A DNA stretch of 64,000 bases, from the NCBI GenBank assembly GCA_964601895.1, contig CAZROT010000010.1, forward strand, positions 1 to 64,000, given 5' to 3'. The position numbers and the translations under genes are program-made. The notes under the pieces are model-generated. The model had not been told where the DNA came from. It searched no databases and saw only the letters and a list, made by a program, of their open reading frames with translations. The DNA is from CAZROT01 sp964601895. GTDB lineage: Bacteria; Pseudomonadota; Gammaproteobacteria; Enterobacterales; Enterobacteriaceae. Shown here piece after piece: positions 25,257 through 35,396 of the stretch (positions are counted from its first letter, which is position 1; each line of letters starts with the position of its first letter).

Positions 25257-27398
25257 TTAGCGCGCTGCTTTGGTCTGCTGGAGTCCCCACTGTGACAGCA
25301 TCCAGGCCAGCTCGAACGCCCGCTCTTTCATGGCATCGTAACGCCCGGAAGAACCGCCGTGCCCTGCTTCCATATTAGTTTTCAGCAGCAACAAATTCTG
25401 ATCCGTTTTCATGGCACGCAGTTTAGCGACATATTTGGCCGCTTCCCAGTACATCACCTGGCTGTCGTGTAATCCTGCGGTAACCAGCATCGCCGGGTAA
25501 GCCTTGCGCTCGATATTATCGTAAGGAGAATAACTGTGCATGTAATCATAGGCTGCTTTGTCGTTGGGGTTGCCCCATTCGAGGTATTCACCGGTCGTCA
25601 GTGGCAGACTGGTATCCATCATAGTGTTCATGATATCAACAAAGGGGACGGCCGCATGTACAGCGTGAAACAGATCCGGACGCATATTGGTTACTGCGCC
25701 CATCAGCAGTCCACCGGCACTGGCACCTTCGATAATAAGGCGCCCCGGGCGGGTCCATTTTTGCTGGATCAGGTATTCAGCGCTGTCGATGAAATCATAA
25801 AAGGTATTTTTTTTATGCATCAGCATGCCCTGCTCGTGCCAGTGCTCTCCTAAATCATTACCACCGCGGATCTGTGCCTCGGCAAACACTACTCCCCGGT
25901 CAAGCAGGCTCACCAGGCTGCTGGAAAAGGTAGCCGCTCCCGCAAGACCATAGGAGCCATAAGCATAGAGCAACAGGGGAGCTTCGCCATCCAGTTTTAC
26001 TCCCTTACGAGACAGGGTCCACAGAGGAATTCTGACTCCGTCACGTGCAGTGACCCAAAGGCGGCGCGTTTCATAGCTACCTGCCACGTAACCAGGTACT
26101 TCTTCCTGTTTTAGCAGCTGATGTTCACCACTTGCCATATCAACATCGAGCACCTTTGCTGGTGTCAGGGGCGACTGATACACCAGACGGTACTGGCGTG
26201 ACGTGAATTCGGGTGTGCCTCCGGCATACTGGGTATAGACAGGCTCATCAAATCTGACGGTTTTCCAGCTATGCGTAGAAAAATCATAAATACGCGTACG
26301 GTCCTGTGCGTGGTGTTTTTCGCTGATCACGAGAAAGTCACGGAACAGTTCCAGGCCTTCCAGTAGCACATGGTCATCATGAGTTATCATTTCCTGCCAG
26401 TGTGCCTCAGCCGGGGTTTCTAGGGGGGTCCGCACCAGACGGAAGTTTTTGGCATTCTGATTGGTCAGGATAAACAGCTCACCCTGGCGATGATCCACGC
26501 TGTAACGGTGTTCCGGCGTCCGTCCCAGCACGGAACGAAAAATACCCTGAGGGTTGTTCGCTGCCAGCAGGCTGACTTCACTGGTATCGGTACTGCTGGC
26601 ATGGAGCAGGATATACTGACGATCGCTACTGGTTTCCACACTGAGATCAAACTGCTCCACGGCTTCGTGATAAAGCTCGACCGGCGCACTACCAAGGCTT
26701 AAGCGTACCAGCAGGCTGGAGCGCTTGGTGGTGGCATCTTCCTGAATTAAAAACAGTGTGCGGTTGTCCGCCGCCCAGGCGAGAGAAGTGATGCGTTCCA
26801 GAGAATCGGTGAATATTTTTCCGGTTTGCAGATCCTTAATATGTAGCCTGTACTGACGATAGCCGAGGGTATCATCTGTCCAGGCGAGATAGCGATCATC
26901 AGGGCTGACAGCAAGAGCGCCTATATCAAAAAAAGGCTCACCCCGGGCCAGCTGATTTTCGTTGAGCAGAATTTCTTCCGGTGCGGTTGCGTCCCAGGCA
27001 AAATCAGCCCCGGCACGACGACGGCAGAAAATCGGGTACTGTAAACCGGCTTCAGTACGATTGTAATAGTAATAATTACCGCGCCTTGTGGGTACCGATA
27101 AATCCGTTTCTTTCAGACGACCCTTCATTTCTCGATATAGCGTCTTTGCGAGTGGTGTCAGAGAGCCTGTCATCGCTTCAGTCCAGGCATTTTCTGCATT
27201 CAGATAGGCCATCACGCGTGGATTGGTTTTGTCGCGTAACCAGTGGTAATCATCCGTGACAGTCGCGCCGTGACGGGTTTCCTGCCAGGGTATTTTTTCA
27301 GCAACAGGGGGTGTGGAGGGCGCACAATCCAGAGGAGTTGATGTCATGATGATACTCAAAAAAAGGGTGACTGTAGCACGCGGGTAAACAGAAAACAT
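25257..27398 (-). CDS. S9 prolyl-oligopeptidase family protease (oligopeptidase B-like) with signal peptide
   Basis: A 713-residue serine peptidase. I start it at ATG 27398 because AAGGA lies 8 bases before it and the result is a good signal peptide (YPRATVTLFLSIIMT..). After that come the N-terminal PWQETRHGATVTDDYHWLRD typical of the family, a beta-propeller half, and the alpha/beta-hydrolase half with the nucleophile motif GASAGG (Ser560), Asp in AGLHDSQVMYWE and His in MEAGHGGSSGR. The family cuts short peptides after Lys/Arg (oligopeptidase B) or Pro. Export to the periplasm is predicted from the signal peptide; the usual enterobacterial PtrB lacks one. Confidence 0.9.
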   Translation of the reverse strand: MFSVYPRATVTLFLSIIMTSTPLDCAPSTPPVAEKIPWQETRHGATVTDDYHWLRDKTNPRVMAYLNAENAWTEAMTGSLTPLAKTLYREMKGRLKETDLSVPTRRGNYYYYNRTEAGLQYPIFCRRRAGADFAWDATAPEEILLNENQLARGEPFFDIGALAVSPDDRYLAWTDDTLGYRQYRLHIKDLQTGKIFTDSLERITSLAWAADNRTLFLIQEDATTKRSSLLVRLSLGSAPVELYHEAVEQFDLSVETSSDRQYILLHASSTDTSEVSLLAANNPQGIFRSVLGRTPEHRYSVDHRQGELFILTNQNAKNFRLVRTPLETPAEAHWQEMITHDDHVLLEGLELFRDFLVISEKHHAQDRTRIYDFSTHSWKTVRFDEPVYTQYAGGTPEFTSRQYRLVYQSPLTPAKVLDVDMASGEHQLLKQEEVPGYVAGSYETRRLWVTARDGVRIPLWTLSRKGVKLDGEAPLLLYAYGSYGLAGAATFSSSLVSLLDRGVVFAEAQIRGGNDLGEHWHEQGMLMHKKNTFYDFIDSAEYLIQQKWTRPGRLIIEGASAGGLLMGAVTNMRPDLFHAVHAAVPFVDIMNTMMDTSLPLTTGEYLEWGNPNDKAAYDYMHSYSPYDNIERKAYPAMLVTAGLHDSQVMYWEAAKYVAKLRAMKTDQNLLLLKTNMEAGHGGSSGRYDAMKERAFELAWMLSQWGLQQTKAAR

Positions 27399-27800
27399 GC
27401 AATATTCCTTTTTAACTGCCTGTTTATGCACTGCTGTCTTCACAGCTGCACCTGCAGCGGTGGATACTTTCCATCATGGTCGATAAATAACTACATTTTT
27501 CGCCTGACAGGTGACTTTCAGGCTGCAGGCTTAGTAACAGGCACTGCCCATCAGACGGGGTATGTAGCCTGAAGGAGCAAGGTCAGTATTTTACAACAAC
27601 AGGTATTATCCGCTTAAAATCATGATGTTGCAACCCGCACAGTAGCAGGGATATACATGCTAACTGTTAGTAAAACACCCTGCTGGCGTAAAGCGTGAGC
27701 AAAATTTATTACCCGCCTGGCAGCTGTAAAACTATACTGATTGAATAATTAATATGCATGATGATGTCATGTTGATGCATAGTTAAGGAGGCAATTCACT
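27399..27800. other. 402-bp divergent intergenic region, S9 peptidase / LRR gene
   Basis: No coding frame is supported. The right part is AT-rich (27700-27780) and probably holds the LRR gene promoter; TAAGGAGG stands just before ATG 27801. I see no clear operator. Confidence 0.5.
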
Positions 27801-30581
27801 ATGGGCGGCAGGGTATCTGACTACTTATCCGGGTTATTAACTCCGTTGAATTGTTTCGATGTTGCCAAAGAGGCCAGGTCAGAAGAGCTCGCTCCCCTGT
27901 CATTAGAAAAACTAAGTACAGAGCTGAATAGCTGGTCGCAGTGTCAGTGTCTGTTGGCAGAAAACAGGTGTCTTGTTGTCGCTAAAATTGAAGACGCATT
28001 TCTACAGCAGCTAACCCACCTGGAACTGAATGGAATCAACAGCCTGCCGCAGGTATTATCGCGGCTGCCTGACTTGCAGGAACTCGTGCTGGATAAAGCA
28101 CCGGGTTATTTTCGCCCTGACAGCCTGAAACACCTCAGCGTTAGGCTGCAAACGGGGGGCCATTGGCCAACACTGGCAGAGACAGTTAACGCAGCCAATG
28201 ACCGTCAGGTGCTGCTGGATACACCAGAAAAAATAACAGATTTACTGAAGTATGCAGATAAAAATATCATGCAGGACGCGCGCTGGGGACTGGAAAATAG
28301 CAGCTTGATTAATCAGTTACTGATACGGGATAGAGACCCTGGTAATGACGAGATAACCACACTGACTAATAAGCTGGCCAGACGTTATAGTGAATTGAAA
28401 GAGGTCAAAGCCTTATTAAACGCAGCACAGGTAGCGAAAAAAAACAGACAGGATTATATGCTGAATAATCCGGTACTCCTGTCTGCTGATGGTAGCGAAG
28501 GCATCATTCTTGCGCCAGGTCAGAGTGATAATCGCTATTCTATTGAGAAGTCGCAGTCAGGATCCCGTTTTCGTGATTTTTTCCGCAACCTGCTCAATAT
28601 GCTGTTATTCAGGCGCAATGCTTCACGTCAGTTTATCGGCAAAGCCATCACTGAGGCTGATAAGCAGGCTATCTATCAATCCTTTCCTCTGCTCAAGGCA
28701 TTGAATGAAGCTCCTTTGGCGGCAGAGGCAGAGACCGCAGCAATGCTGACATCAGGTCCAGCCAATTACCCTGCTGCTGTCATGGATTCAACAGATATTC
28801 CTCATGTTGCTCCCCAATCGAATCAGGCTCAATTGCCGCATAGAGAACGTGCAAGAGTTACCAGGAAGATAAACCATGACCGTACGATGAGAGTTGACAA
28901 TATACTGACTAATTCTACTATTCATGACAGACCGAATTTGGCCGCCGTTAAACAGGAATTAGCCCTGTGGGTAAAGAAGCAGGGGCGCAATCGACATAAT
29001 GCCAGGATCGCTGAGAGTAAGATACTGGAAGCATTCGAGAAAAATCTCACATCATTGGATCTGAGTGGGTTGGAAATGACGTCAATTCCCTCTGTCATCA
29101 CAGAGAAATTGCTGAATCTGACACACCTGAATTTGAGTGGTAATCAACTGCGTGAACTGCCTGATAGTATCGCTAATCTGTCAAATATGATCGAATTGAA
29201 CGTAAGCTATAATCGGCTTACTTGTCTGCCTGCAGATATAGGCAAATTAAAATCTCTGACAATGCTAAATTTGCAAAATAATAACCTGAAAGTACTTCCT
29301 GACAATATCATTGCACTGAAAAAATTAACAAAACTAAATGTGGATAACAATCGATTGACCTAGCTTCCTGCGGGTTTAGTAGCGCAGCTGGAATTAGAAT
29401 TTTTATCATTGCTACGTGGAAACCGTTTTACTTTTCTTTTAGAAAAATTGCCGGGTAACTGTATCATGGCGAAAGACTTAAATATTCCACAGTTGCCGGA
29501 TTTTATTGCAATGGCTCATCACCAGTTACTGGATTTAGGCCCGGATGAAAAAACGCAGTTTTTACTGGAAAACACGTTAATAAAAATAGATGAAGGTAAC
29601 GAGCAGAATACATGGTTACTTCAGCATAGTAGTTTCATTAATCAGTTGTTGATTCATGCAAACCATTCAGACTCACAAGATATAAAAGAAAAAGCCATGC
29701 AGTTACAGGATCGTTACCTGCAGATACCAGAAATTTCAGCAGTAGTAAGCGTATTGAGTAAGAGCCATCTCTATGATAAAGAAGCTCATTATATATGGAT
29801 GTTGTCGGAAGCGCAGGCGCTGGTTATTAATGAGGATTTTTATAATAGAAATATACGTAAAATTCCTGATGTAGAAAAAAAAGATTATGAGGGAAAATCA
29901 GCTGATTGGGCTAAGTTTTTGCTCTTACAGAAAAATGAACACAATGAATTTACCATCCAGCCAGAGAAAGAAACTGGCGATTTATTAAGCATCTTCACAT
30001 CACTTCCTCTATTTTTGAATGCTTATAAAGAGGCTGCAGTTAATAAAAAGCTGAACAGATTCTTTGAAGATCTGGCACATGATGCGCAGCTGAACGTAGA
30101 TCTTTCTTTTCTTAAAGAAGCTTTTTTACATAAAAATTATTATAGCAATGCAAAAAAACTGACTGATAATCAAATAGATAAATTAGAGCAACTGTTATCA
30201 ATATTTTCTGCTTCACCTGAGCTCAACAGTAAACATTTTACCAAGCTTATTCAATCACTTGATTTGGCTGCAGCGAGTAAAGATGAACAGGCTGCGGTGT
30301 TACTTGTTTTGTCGTTTATCTTTATGAAGCTTTCTTCTACCGCTTTTTTTGGTAAAGAAGATGCCAGCATAGAAATTCTCAATGATTGCACCATTAGTCT
30401 GCTTAAAAAAGCAGAAAGCTTAGCTGCGGATATTATGCAGATGACAGGATATTTCGAAATACTGTCAACAAATGCATGTACAAATAATCTTGTGCTCATA
30501 ATGGAATCAGCGATAAAAACATCCAGCAATCCGATGATTAAAAAAGCTTTTAGCGACTTAGTTCCTGAAGCATGGAAATAA
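27801..30581 (+). pseudogene. Leucine-rich-repeat protein gene interrupted by one in-frame amber codon
   Basis: From ATG 27801 (after TAAGGAGG) to TAA 30581 one frame of 927 codons is broken only by TAG at 29361-29363. The stop lies inside an LRR: ..NVDNNRLT[stop]LPAGLV.., where relatives of this repeat have a polar residue; CAG to TAG would explain it. The first 520 residues have helical parts and then LRRs of the type LxxLNLSGNQLRELPDSI (about residues 415-520). The remaining ~405 residues repeat a helical module seen near residues 165-215 (SSLINQLLI..RYSELKEV vs SSFINQLLI..RYLQIPEI). LRR proteins of this kind often bind host proteins. It may be a pseudogene, a truncated 520-residue protein or an amber-suppressed gene. 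I see no E3-ligase (NEL/IpaH) Cys motif. Confidence 0.8.
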
Positions 30582-30621
30582 AAAATTATAATTCAATAAG
30601 TTAATCTAAATTCGAAATAGC

Positions 30622-30897
30622 GTAACCTTGCTATCTGAATGTGGTCTTAATAACTTGCACAGATCCCTACAGCGGCTGTCAGAGAATGAATGTGCCGCGG
30701 TATGGTTTGGTGATATGAAAAAAGAGGTAAAAACACAGTGCCTTTATCAACTGTTACTGCGGTTAGTGTTTCAGGGCCTGATGCCCGTCGCATGGCAGTA
30801 GGGCCTGCTGGAGATTTACGCTGCCCTGCCTGATTTGATTATGCAAAATCTCACCATACCCTGTAGAACTAAAGGGGGTCTGGAAAAATTTAAGTGA
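30622..30897 (+). pseudogene. Unidentified coding relic upstream of the duplicated ppc leader
   Basis: A plus frame reads SLQRLSENECAAVWFGDM, YQLLLRLVFQGLMPVAWQ, TAG at 30799, then GLLEIYAALPDLIMQNL. The amphipathic, Leu-rich composition and an open frame on both sides of one stop suggest a decayed gene end. No start and no family are recognised. Confidence 0.35.
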
Positions 30898-30953
30898 TGA
30901 TTAATCAGGCAGGAAATCATGAACGAACACTATCATGCCATGCGCCACACCGT
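30841..30953 (+). repeat. Direct repeat, copy A of the ppc leader and first codons
   Basis: This 113-bp stretch matches 32581-32693 at a constant offset of 1740 bases with about ten mismatches. It includes ATCAGGCAGGAAATCATGAA and the first twelve ppc codons. In this copy the frame runs M-N-E-H-Y-H-A-M-R-H-T-V and then VSQ and TAG at 30964-30966, so it is a dead stub. The two copies flank an AT-rich orphan gene. Confidence 0.9.
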
Positions 30954-31177
30954 TGTGTCACAGTAGTACTTTTTAATACAGAGTGCCCTGCTTAAGCCTT
31001 ATTCCAGAAACACAGGCTGTGTCGATATATTTTGTTATCTGTAATTTTTCCAGGGCTTTTTACTGAATTTAATAGAAAAAATTTCACAGGTTGAGCTTTG
31101 CACGTTTTATAACAGTCCAAAACGGCTTGCTATGCCATATTAAGAATAATCAATATTAATAATTCAAGAAGAACAAT

Positions 31178-32554
31178 ATGATTGATGTTATAGCTAACCA
31201 TCATAAAACACGCGTGTCATCGTCTTTGCCAGATCTGACTAAAATAACTATCACAGAGCAGGTTATCGAGTCCAGCCTTCAGGCTGTTAGCGCCAGTTAC
31301 CTTCCGTTTCCGTTACTGACAGGCGCGCAGACAGCAACAACAATGCACGCAGATGCAGCTAATGGTGCAATTTCTTCAGTGGATGCAGCAGACAGGCACA
31401 GCGCTGTTAGCCTTGAAAATCAGGCTGAATTGCCGGTGACAACACACGAATTCATTCTGCTTAATGTACTACCGCAGCCTGAGCAGCAGCCGAAAGTTAT
31501 TGATAATATTTTTGAAAAAGCTATACCAGAAGATATTATAACCAACGATCCTGATTCACCTTTACGGCTGAGTGGAATAGAAAAGCTGAATTCATATGAA
31601 ATTAAGAAATTAGATAACTATTCAAGTTATATAAGACATTTTCTCCAGAGTGAAAAAGATTATTTTTCTACCTCACATTCAATAAAAAAAGCGCTTAATG
31701 AAGGAAGAGCAGTCATCAGAACATTATTACCAGATGCTAACGAATCGAATAATTCAATACGCACTAAACATAGTTATGGAGGAAATATAGGAATATCTCC
31801 TTTTTTAGCTAAAGGAAATTTAGAGAATCGTGATGCAAAAAGAAAAGCAGGTATTTTTCCTATATCAGGCAGGCTGATTACAGGCAATAACAGGATGTTC
31901 GTGCATAAATATCCAGACAGAATTGCTATTATTGTGCCTATTCCAAAACAGGATGACATGATTAAATTTCACGAGATGTGTGATTTCTTTAAAGTGAATA
32001 AAGACAATAAAAGTGAAGAATTCAGGATATTTTATAATCTGTTAAAAGAAATGAAAGACACAACTACAAGGCCTGATATGTTAGCAGAAGATGATATGGC
32101 AACAGTGTTAAGAAAAAATCAAAATAAAAGTAAGCTCAAAATTCAGCCTCTAAAAAATAACTTAACACGCCAGATTGCAAGGCGTAATGCAATTTATTAT
32201 GAAAGCTTTTCAAAGCGTTTTGCGCCTGATTATAACTATAATCCAGATAAGCCACACGAAAGTAATTCAATGTGGAATAATGAAATGACTATAGATTTAC
32301 GATCAGGGTATCCAATTTGGATATGTTCCATAGATGGCAAAGAGAAAATAAGAGATAATTATCTTAAAAAAATAATAAATAATTTTCCAGATATAAAATT
32401 TTTTAAAGGCAATATAACAACTGCACAGATGTTTGATGAAATTAATAACGATCCTGAGGCGAGAATTCTTTCTGACATAGATATTATTACTGAGGAAGAG
32501 AGCTATGAAAAAGTTTTTAAATCGGGTAAACCGATCGTAACACAGGCTTATTGA
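31178..32554 (+). CDS. AT-rich orphan protein, 458 aa, putative acquired effector
   Basis: An intact frame from ATG 31178 (AAGAAGAAC just before). Codon use is clearly richer in A/T than in ppc or the other neighbours, especially after residue 120. I recognise no domain. The N-terminal ~120 residues are Ser/Ala/Thr-rich and probably disordered, as in secreted effectors; the rest is charged and Asn/Lys-rich (SGRLITGNNRMFVHKYPDRI, MTIDLRSGYPIWICSIDGKE). No signal peptide, no membrane helix. The gene sits exactly between the two copies of the ppc leader, so it arrived with, or caused, that duplication. Foreign origin is inferred from composition and flanks. Confidence 0.7.
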   Translation: MIDVIANHHKTRVSSSLPDLTKITITEQVIESSLQAVSASYLPFPLLTGAQTATTMHADAANGAISSVDAADRHSAVSLENQAELPVTTHEFILLNVLPQPEQQPKVIDNIFEKAIPEDIITNDPDSPLRLSGIEKLNSYEIKKLDNYSSYIRHFLQSEKDYFSTSHSIKKALNEGRAVIRTLLPDANESNNSIRTKHSYGGNIGISPFLAKGNLENRDAKRKAGIFPISGRLITGNNRMFVHKYPDRIAIIVPIPKQDDMIKFHEMCDFFKVNKDNKSEEFRIFYNLLKEMKDTTTRPDMLAEDDMATVLRKNQNKSKLKIQPLKNNLTRQIARRNAIYYESFSKRFAPDYNYNPDKPHESNSMWNNEMTIDLRSGYPIWICSIDGKEKIRDNYLKKIINNFPDIKFFKGNITTAQMFDEINNDPEARILSDIDIITEEESYEKVFKSGKPIVTQAY

Positions 32555-32580
32555 GATCAGCGGTTTTTAACGTCTGTTCT

Positions 32581-32693
32581 GTGCAAAGTCCTGCCATACC
32601 CTGTAGAGTTAAAGGGGGTCTGTAAAAATTTAAGCGATGCCTAATCAGGCAGGAAATCATGAACGAACACTATCATGCCATGCGCCACACCGT
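32581..32693 (+). repeat. Direct repeat, copy B (functional ppc leader and first codons)
   Basis: The intact partner of 30841-30953. It runs into the complete ppc gene, so the presumed ribosome site AGGCAGGAAATC and the sequence CCATACCCTGTAGAG upstream belong to the working copy. The duplicated leader may also place a ppc-type promoter in front of the orphan gene. Confidence 0.9.
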
Positions 32694-35289
32694 CAGTATG
32701 CTCGGCACACTACTCGGAGAGACTATCGAGCAGGCGCTGGGACAGGATATTCTCGTTCAGGTAGAAACCATTCGTCAGTTGTCCAAATCTTCACGGGCGG
32801 GGAATAAGGCGGATCGCCAGCAGCTGCTTTCCATGCTGCAGAATCTTTCCAATGACGAGCTGTTACCGGTTGCGCGTGCGTTCAGCCAGTTTCTTAACCT
32901 GACCAACACCGCGGAGCAGTATCACAGTATTTATGGCGAAGCTGCCAGCCATCCAGAGGGGCTGGTCCAGTTGTTTCAACGCCTGAAAGAAAAACAGGTC
33001 AGTGACCATGCGCTGCGCGCTGCCATAGAAGAATTATCCATTGAACTGGTGCTGACTGCGCATCCCACTGAGATTACCCGTCGTACCCTTATCCATAAGC
33101 TGGTTGAAGTGAACACCTGCCTGAATCAGCTGGATAACAAGGATCTGCGCGACGATAAGTACCATCACATCATGCAACGTCTGCGTCAGCTGATTGCCCA
33201 GTCATGGCATACCGATGAAATCCGCAGACAACGCCCGACACCCATTGAGGAAGCAAAATGGGGTTTTGCGGTGATTGAAAACAGCCTGTGGGATGCCGTA
33301 CCGATATTTTTGCGCGAATTTAATGCCCAGCTCGAAAAGGCGCTAAATTTCAGCCTGCCACCCGAGGTGGTACCTGTGCGTTTTATCTCCTGGATGGGGG
33401 GTGACAGGGATGGTAATCCTAACGTGACAGCGGCGGTCACGCAGCATGCCCTGCTGCTGAGTCGCTGGAAAGCCTGTGATCTGTTCCTGCGTGATATCCA
33501 GGTGTTGATTTCTGAGCTCTCGATGTCGCAATGTACGCCTGAGTTACGCGCACTGGCGGGTGATGAGGATAGCGCTGAGCCTTATCGTCAGGTACTCAAA
33601 CAGCTGCGTATGCAGCTTACCAATACCCAGGGTTACTTAAAAACCCTGATAAAAAATGAGCATGCGCTGCCACCACAGGATCTGCTGCTCGCTGATGAAC
33701 AACTCTGGCAGCCGCTTTATGCTTGCTGGCAATCCTTAAAAGCCTGTGGTATGGGCATCATTGCCGACGGCGCGTTGCTGGATACTCTTTATCGCATCCG
33801 CTGTTTTGGTGTACCTCTGGTACGCCTTGATATTCGCCAGGAAAGTACACGCCATACGCGTGCACTGGCTGAGCTTATCCAGTATCTGGGCCTTGGTGAC
33901 TATGACAGCTGGCCTGAAGCAGAAAAACAGCTATTTCTGCTGCGGGAACTGAATGCCCGTCGTCCGTTGTTACCTCCGCAGTGGGATTGTACCGCGGATA
34001 CGCTGGAAGTTATCGACACCTGCCGGGTAATTGCTGCAGCGCCACCGCAGTCCATTGCGGCTTATGTTATCTCAATGGCAAAAGTTCCCTCAGATGTGCT
34101 GGCGGTTCATTTACTGCTAAAGGCTGCAGGTTGTCCGTTGACGTTGCCTGTGGTTCCGTTGTTTGAAACGCTGGATGATCTGAATAACGCCAGTACAGTG
34201 ATGACGCAATTGTTTACTCTTGATGGCTACCGTGAGCTGATTCAGGGCAGGCAGATGGTGATGATTGGTTATTCTGATTCTGCTAAAGATGCCGGTGTTA
34301 TGGCGGCTTCATGGGCACAGTACCGCGCACAGGAGGCGTTAATCAAAACCTGTGAGCAGATGGGTATCAGGCTGACCCTGTTTCATGGTCGTGGTGGCTC
34401 TATTGGTCGCGGCGGTGCACCAGCGCATGCTGCATTACTTTCTCAGCCGCCGGGCAGCCTGAAAGGGGGATTCCGGGTGACGGAGCAGGGTGAGATGATT
34501 CGCTTTAAATTCGGCTTGCCTGAAGTCAGCGTTAACAGCCTGATGCTTTATGCCGGTGCCGTACTGGAAGCAAATCTGTTACCTCCACCGGAACCGAAAA
34601 AAGCATGGTGTGAACTTATGGACATGATCTCAGCGGCTTCGTGCAAAATGTATCGCCGTTATGTTCGTGAACACCCTGATTTTATTCCCTATTTTCGTTC
34701 TGCTACCCCACAGCAGGAGCTGGCAAAACTGCCATTAGGCTCGCGTCCGGCAAAACGTCAGGCTAACGGTGGGGTGGAAAGTCTGCGTGCCATTCCCTGG
34801 ATTTTTTCCTGGACACAGAATCGCCTGATGTTACCCGCCTGGCTGGGTGCTGGCCATGGTCTGCATGAGGCCATTAATGCAGGAAAACAGCAGCAGCTTG
34901 TGGCAATGTGTCGTGACTGGCCATTTTTTGCTACGCGTATCGCTATGCTGGAAATGGTTTTTGCCAAGGCAGACATGTGGCTTGCTGAATATTACGATCA
35001 GCGTCTGGTGGAAGAAAAGCTCTGGCCGCTCGGTCAGGAGCTGCGTAATCAACTGGCTGCTGATATCCGTGTTGTATTGAATATTGCCCATGGTGATCAG
35101 CTGATGGCAGATTTGCCATGGATTGCTGAATCTATCCAGTTGCGTAATATTTACACTGATCCATTGAATGTGTTGCAGGCAGAATTATTATGGCGCTCAC
35201 GTCAGCAGGACCATCTGGCTCCAGAGGTGGAGCAGGCACTCATGGTGACCATTGCCGGCATTGCTGCCGGGATGCGCAATACCGGATAA
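32659..35289 (+). CDS. ppc: Phosphoenolpyruvate carboxylase
   Basis: An 876-residue enzyme (E. coli 883) that carboxylates phosphoenolpyruvate to oxaloacetate to refill the citric acid cycle. Signature regions are complete: VLTAHPTEITRRTL with the catalytic His, ISWMGGDRDGNPNVT, VPLFETLDDLNNA, MIGYSDSAKDAG, FHGRGGSIGRGGAP and the C-terminal RNTG used in allosteric aspartate binding. Start ATG 32659 follows AGGCAGGAAATC. It stands apart from its usual enterobacterial neighbours; the upstream side is occupied by the orphan gene and a broken leader copy. Confidence 0.97.
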   Translation: MNEHYHAMRHTVSMLGTLLGETIEQALGQDILVQVETIRQLSKSSRAGNKADRQQLLSMLQNLSNDELLPVARAFSQFLNLTNTAEQYHSIYGEAASHPEGLVQLFQRLKEKQVSDHALRAAIEELSIELVLTAHPTEITRRTLIHKLVEVNTCLNQLDNKDLRDDKYHHIMQRLRQLIAQSWHTDEIRRQRPTPIEEAKWGFAVIENSLWDAVPIFLREFNAQLEKALNFSLPPEVVPVRFISWMGGDRDGNPNVTAAVTQHALLLSRWKACDLFLRDIQVLISELSMSQCTPELRALAGDEDSAEPYRQVLKQLRMQLTNTQGYLKTLIKNEHALPPQDLLLADEQLWQPLYACWQSLKACGMGIIADGALLDTLYRIRCFGVPLVRLDIRQESTRHTRALAELIQYLGLGDYDSWPEAEKQLFLLRELNARRPLLPPQWDCTADTLEVIDTCRVIAAAPPQSIAAYVISMAKVPSDVLAVHLLLKAAGCPLTLPVVPLFETLDDLNNASTVMTQLFTLDGYRELIQGRQMVMIGYSDSAKDAGVMAASWAQYRAQEALIKTCEQMGIRLTLFHGRGGSIGRGGAPAHAALLSQPPGSLKGGFRVTEQGEMIRFKFGLPEVSVNSLMLYAGAVLEANLLPPPEPKKAWCELMDMISAASCKMYRRYVREHPDFIPYFRSATPQQELAKLPLGSRPAKRQANGGVESLRAIPWIFSWTQNRLMLPAWLGAGHGLHEAINAGKQQQLVAMCRDWPFFATRIAMLEMVFAKADMWLAEYYDQRLVEEKLWPLGQELRNQLAADIRVVLNIAHGDQLMADLPWIAESIQLRNIYTDPLNVLQAELLWRSRQQDHLAPEVEQALMVTIAGIAAGMRNTG

Positions 35290-35330
35290 AACGCACTGAT
35301 TTCTGTGCCATGGCGTTTTGTTATAAAAAT
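35287..35330 (+). terminator. Possible ppc terminator
   Basis: AAAACGC (35288-35294) pairs with GCGTTTT (35323-35329), with a small inner CAC/GTG pairing in the loop. The T run is part of the stem, so the structure is only moderately convincing. Confidence 0.45.
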
Positions 35331-35396
35331 GTGTCGGGCGGGCACCAGGAGATTATCTCAGGCACTGACAGGTAACCCTGAACAGGAAGGTGAATT

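Noticed and set aside
27801..29363. LRR protein as an IpaH/NEL-type ubiquitin ligase
   Set aside because: No NEL catalytic Cys motif (CxD) or NEL-like domain is seen after the repeats; the part after the amber codon looks like a different helical module.
30582..32658. Insertion sequence between the two ppc leader copies
   Set aside because: No transposase and no terminal inverted repeats are visible; only the direct repeats are supported.
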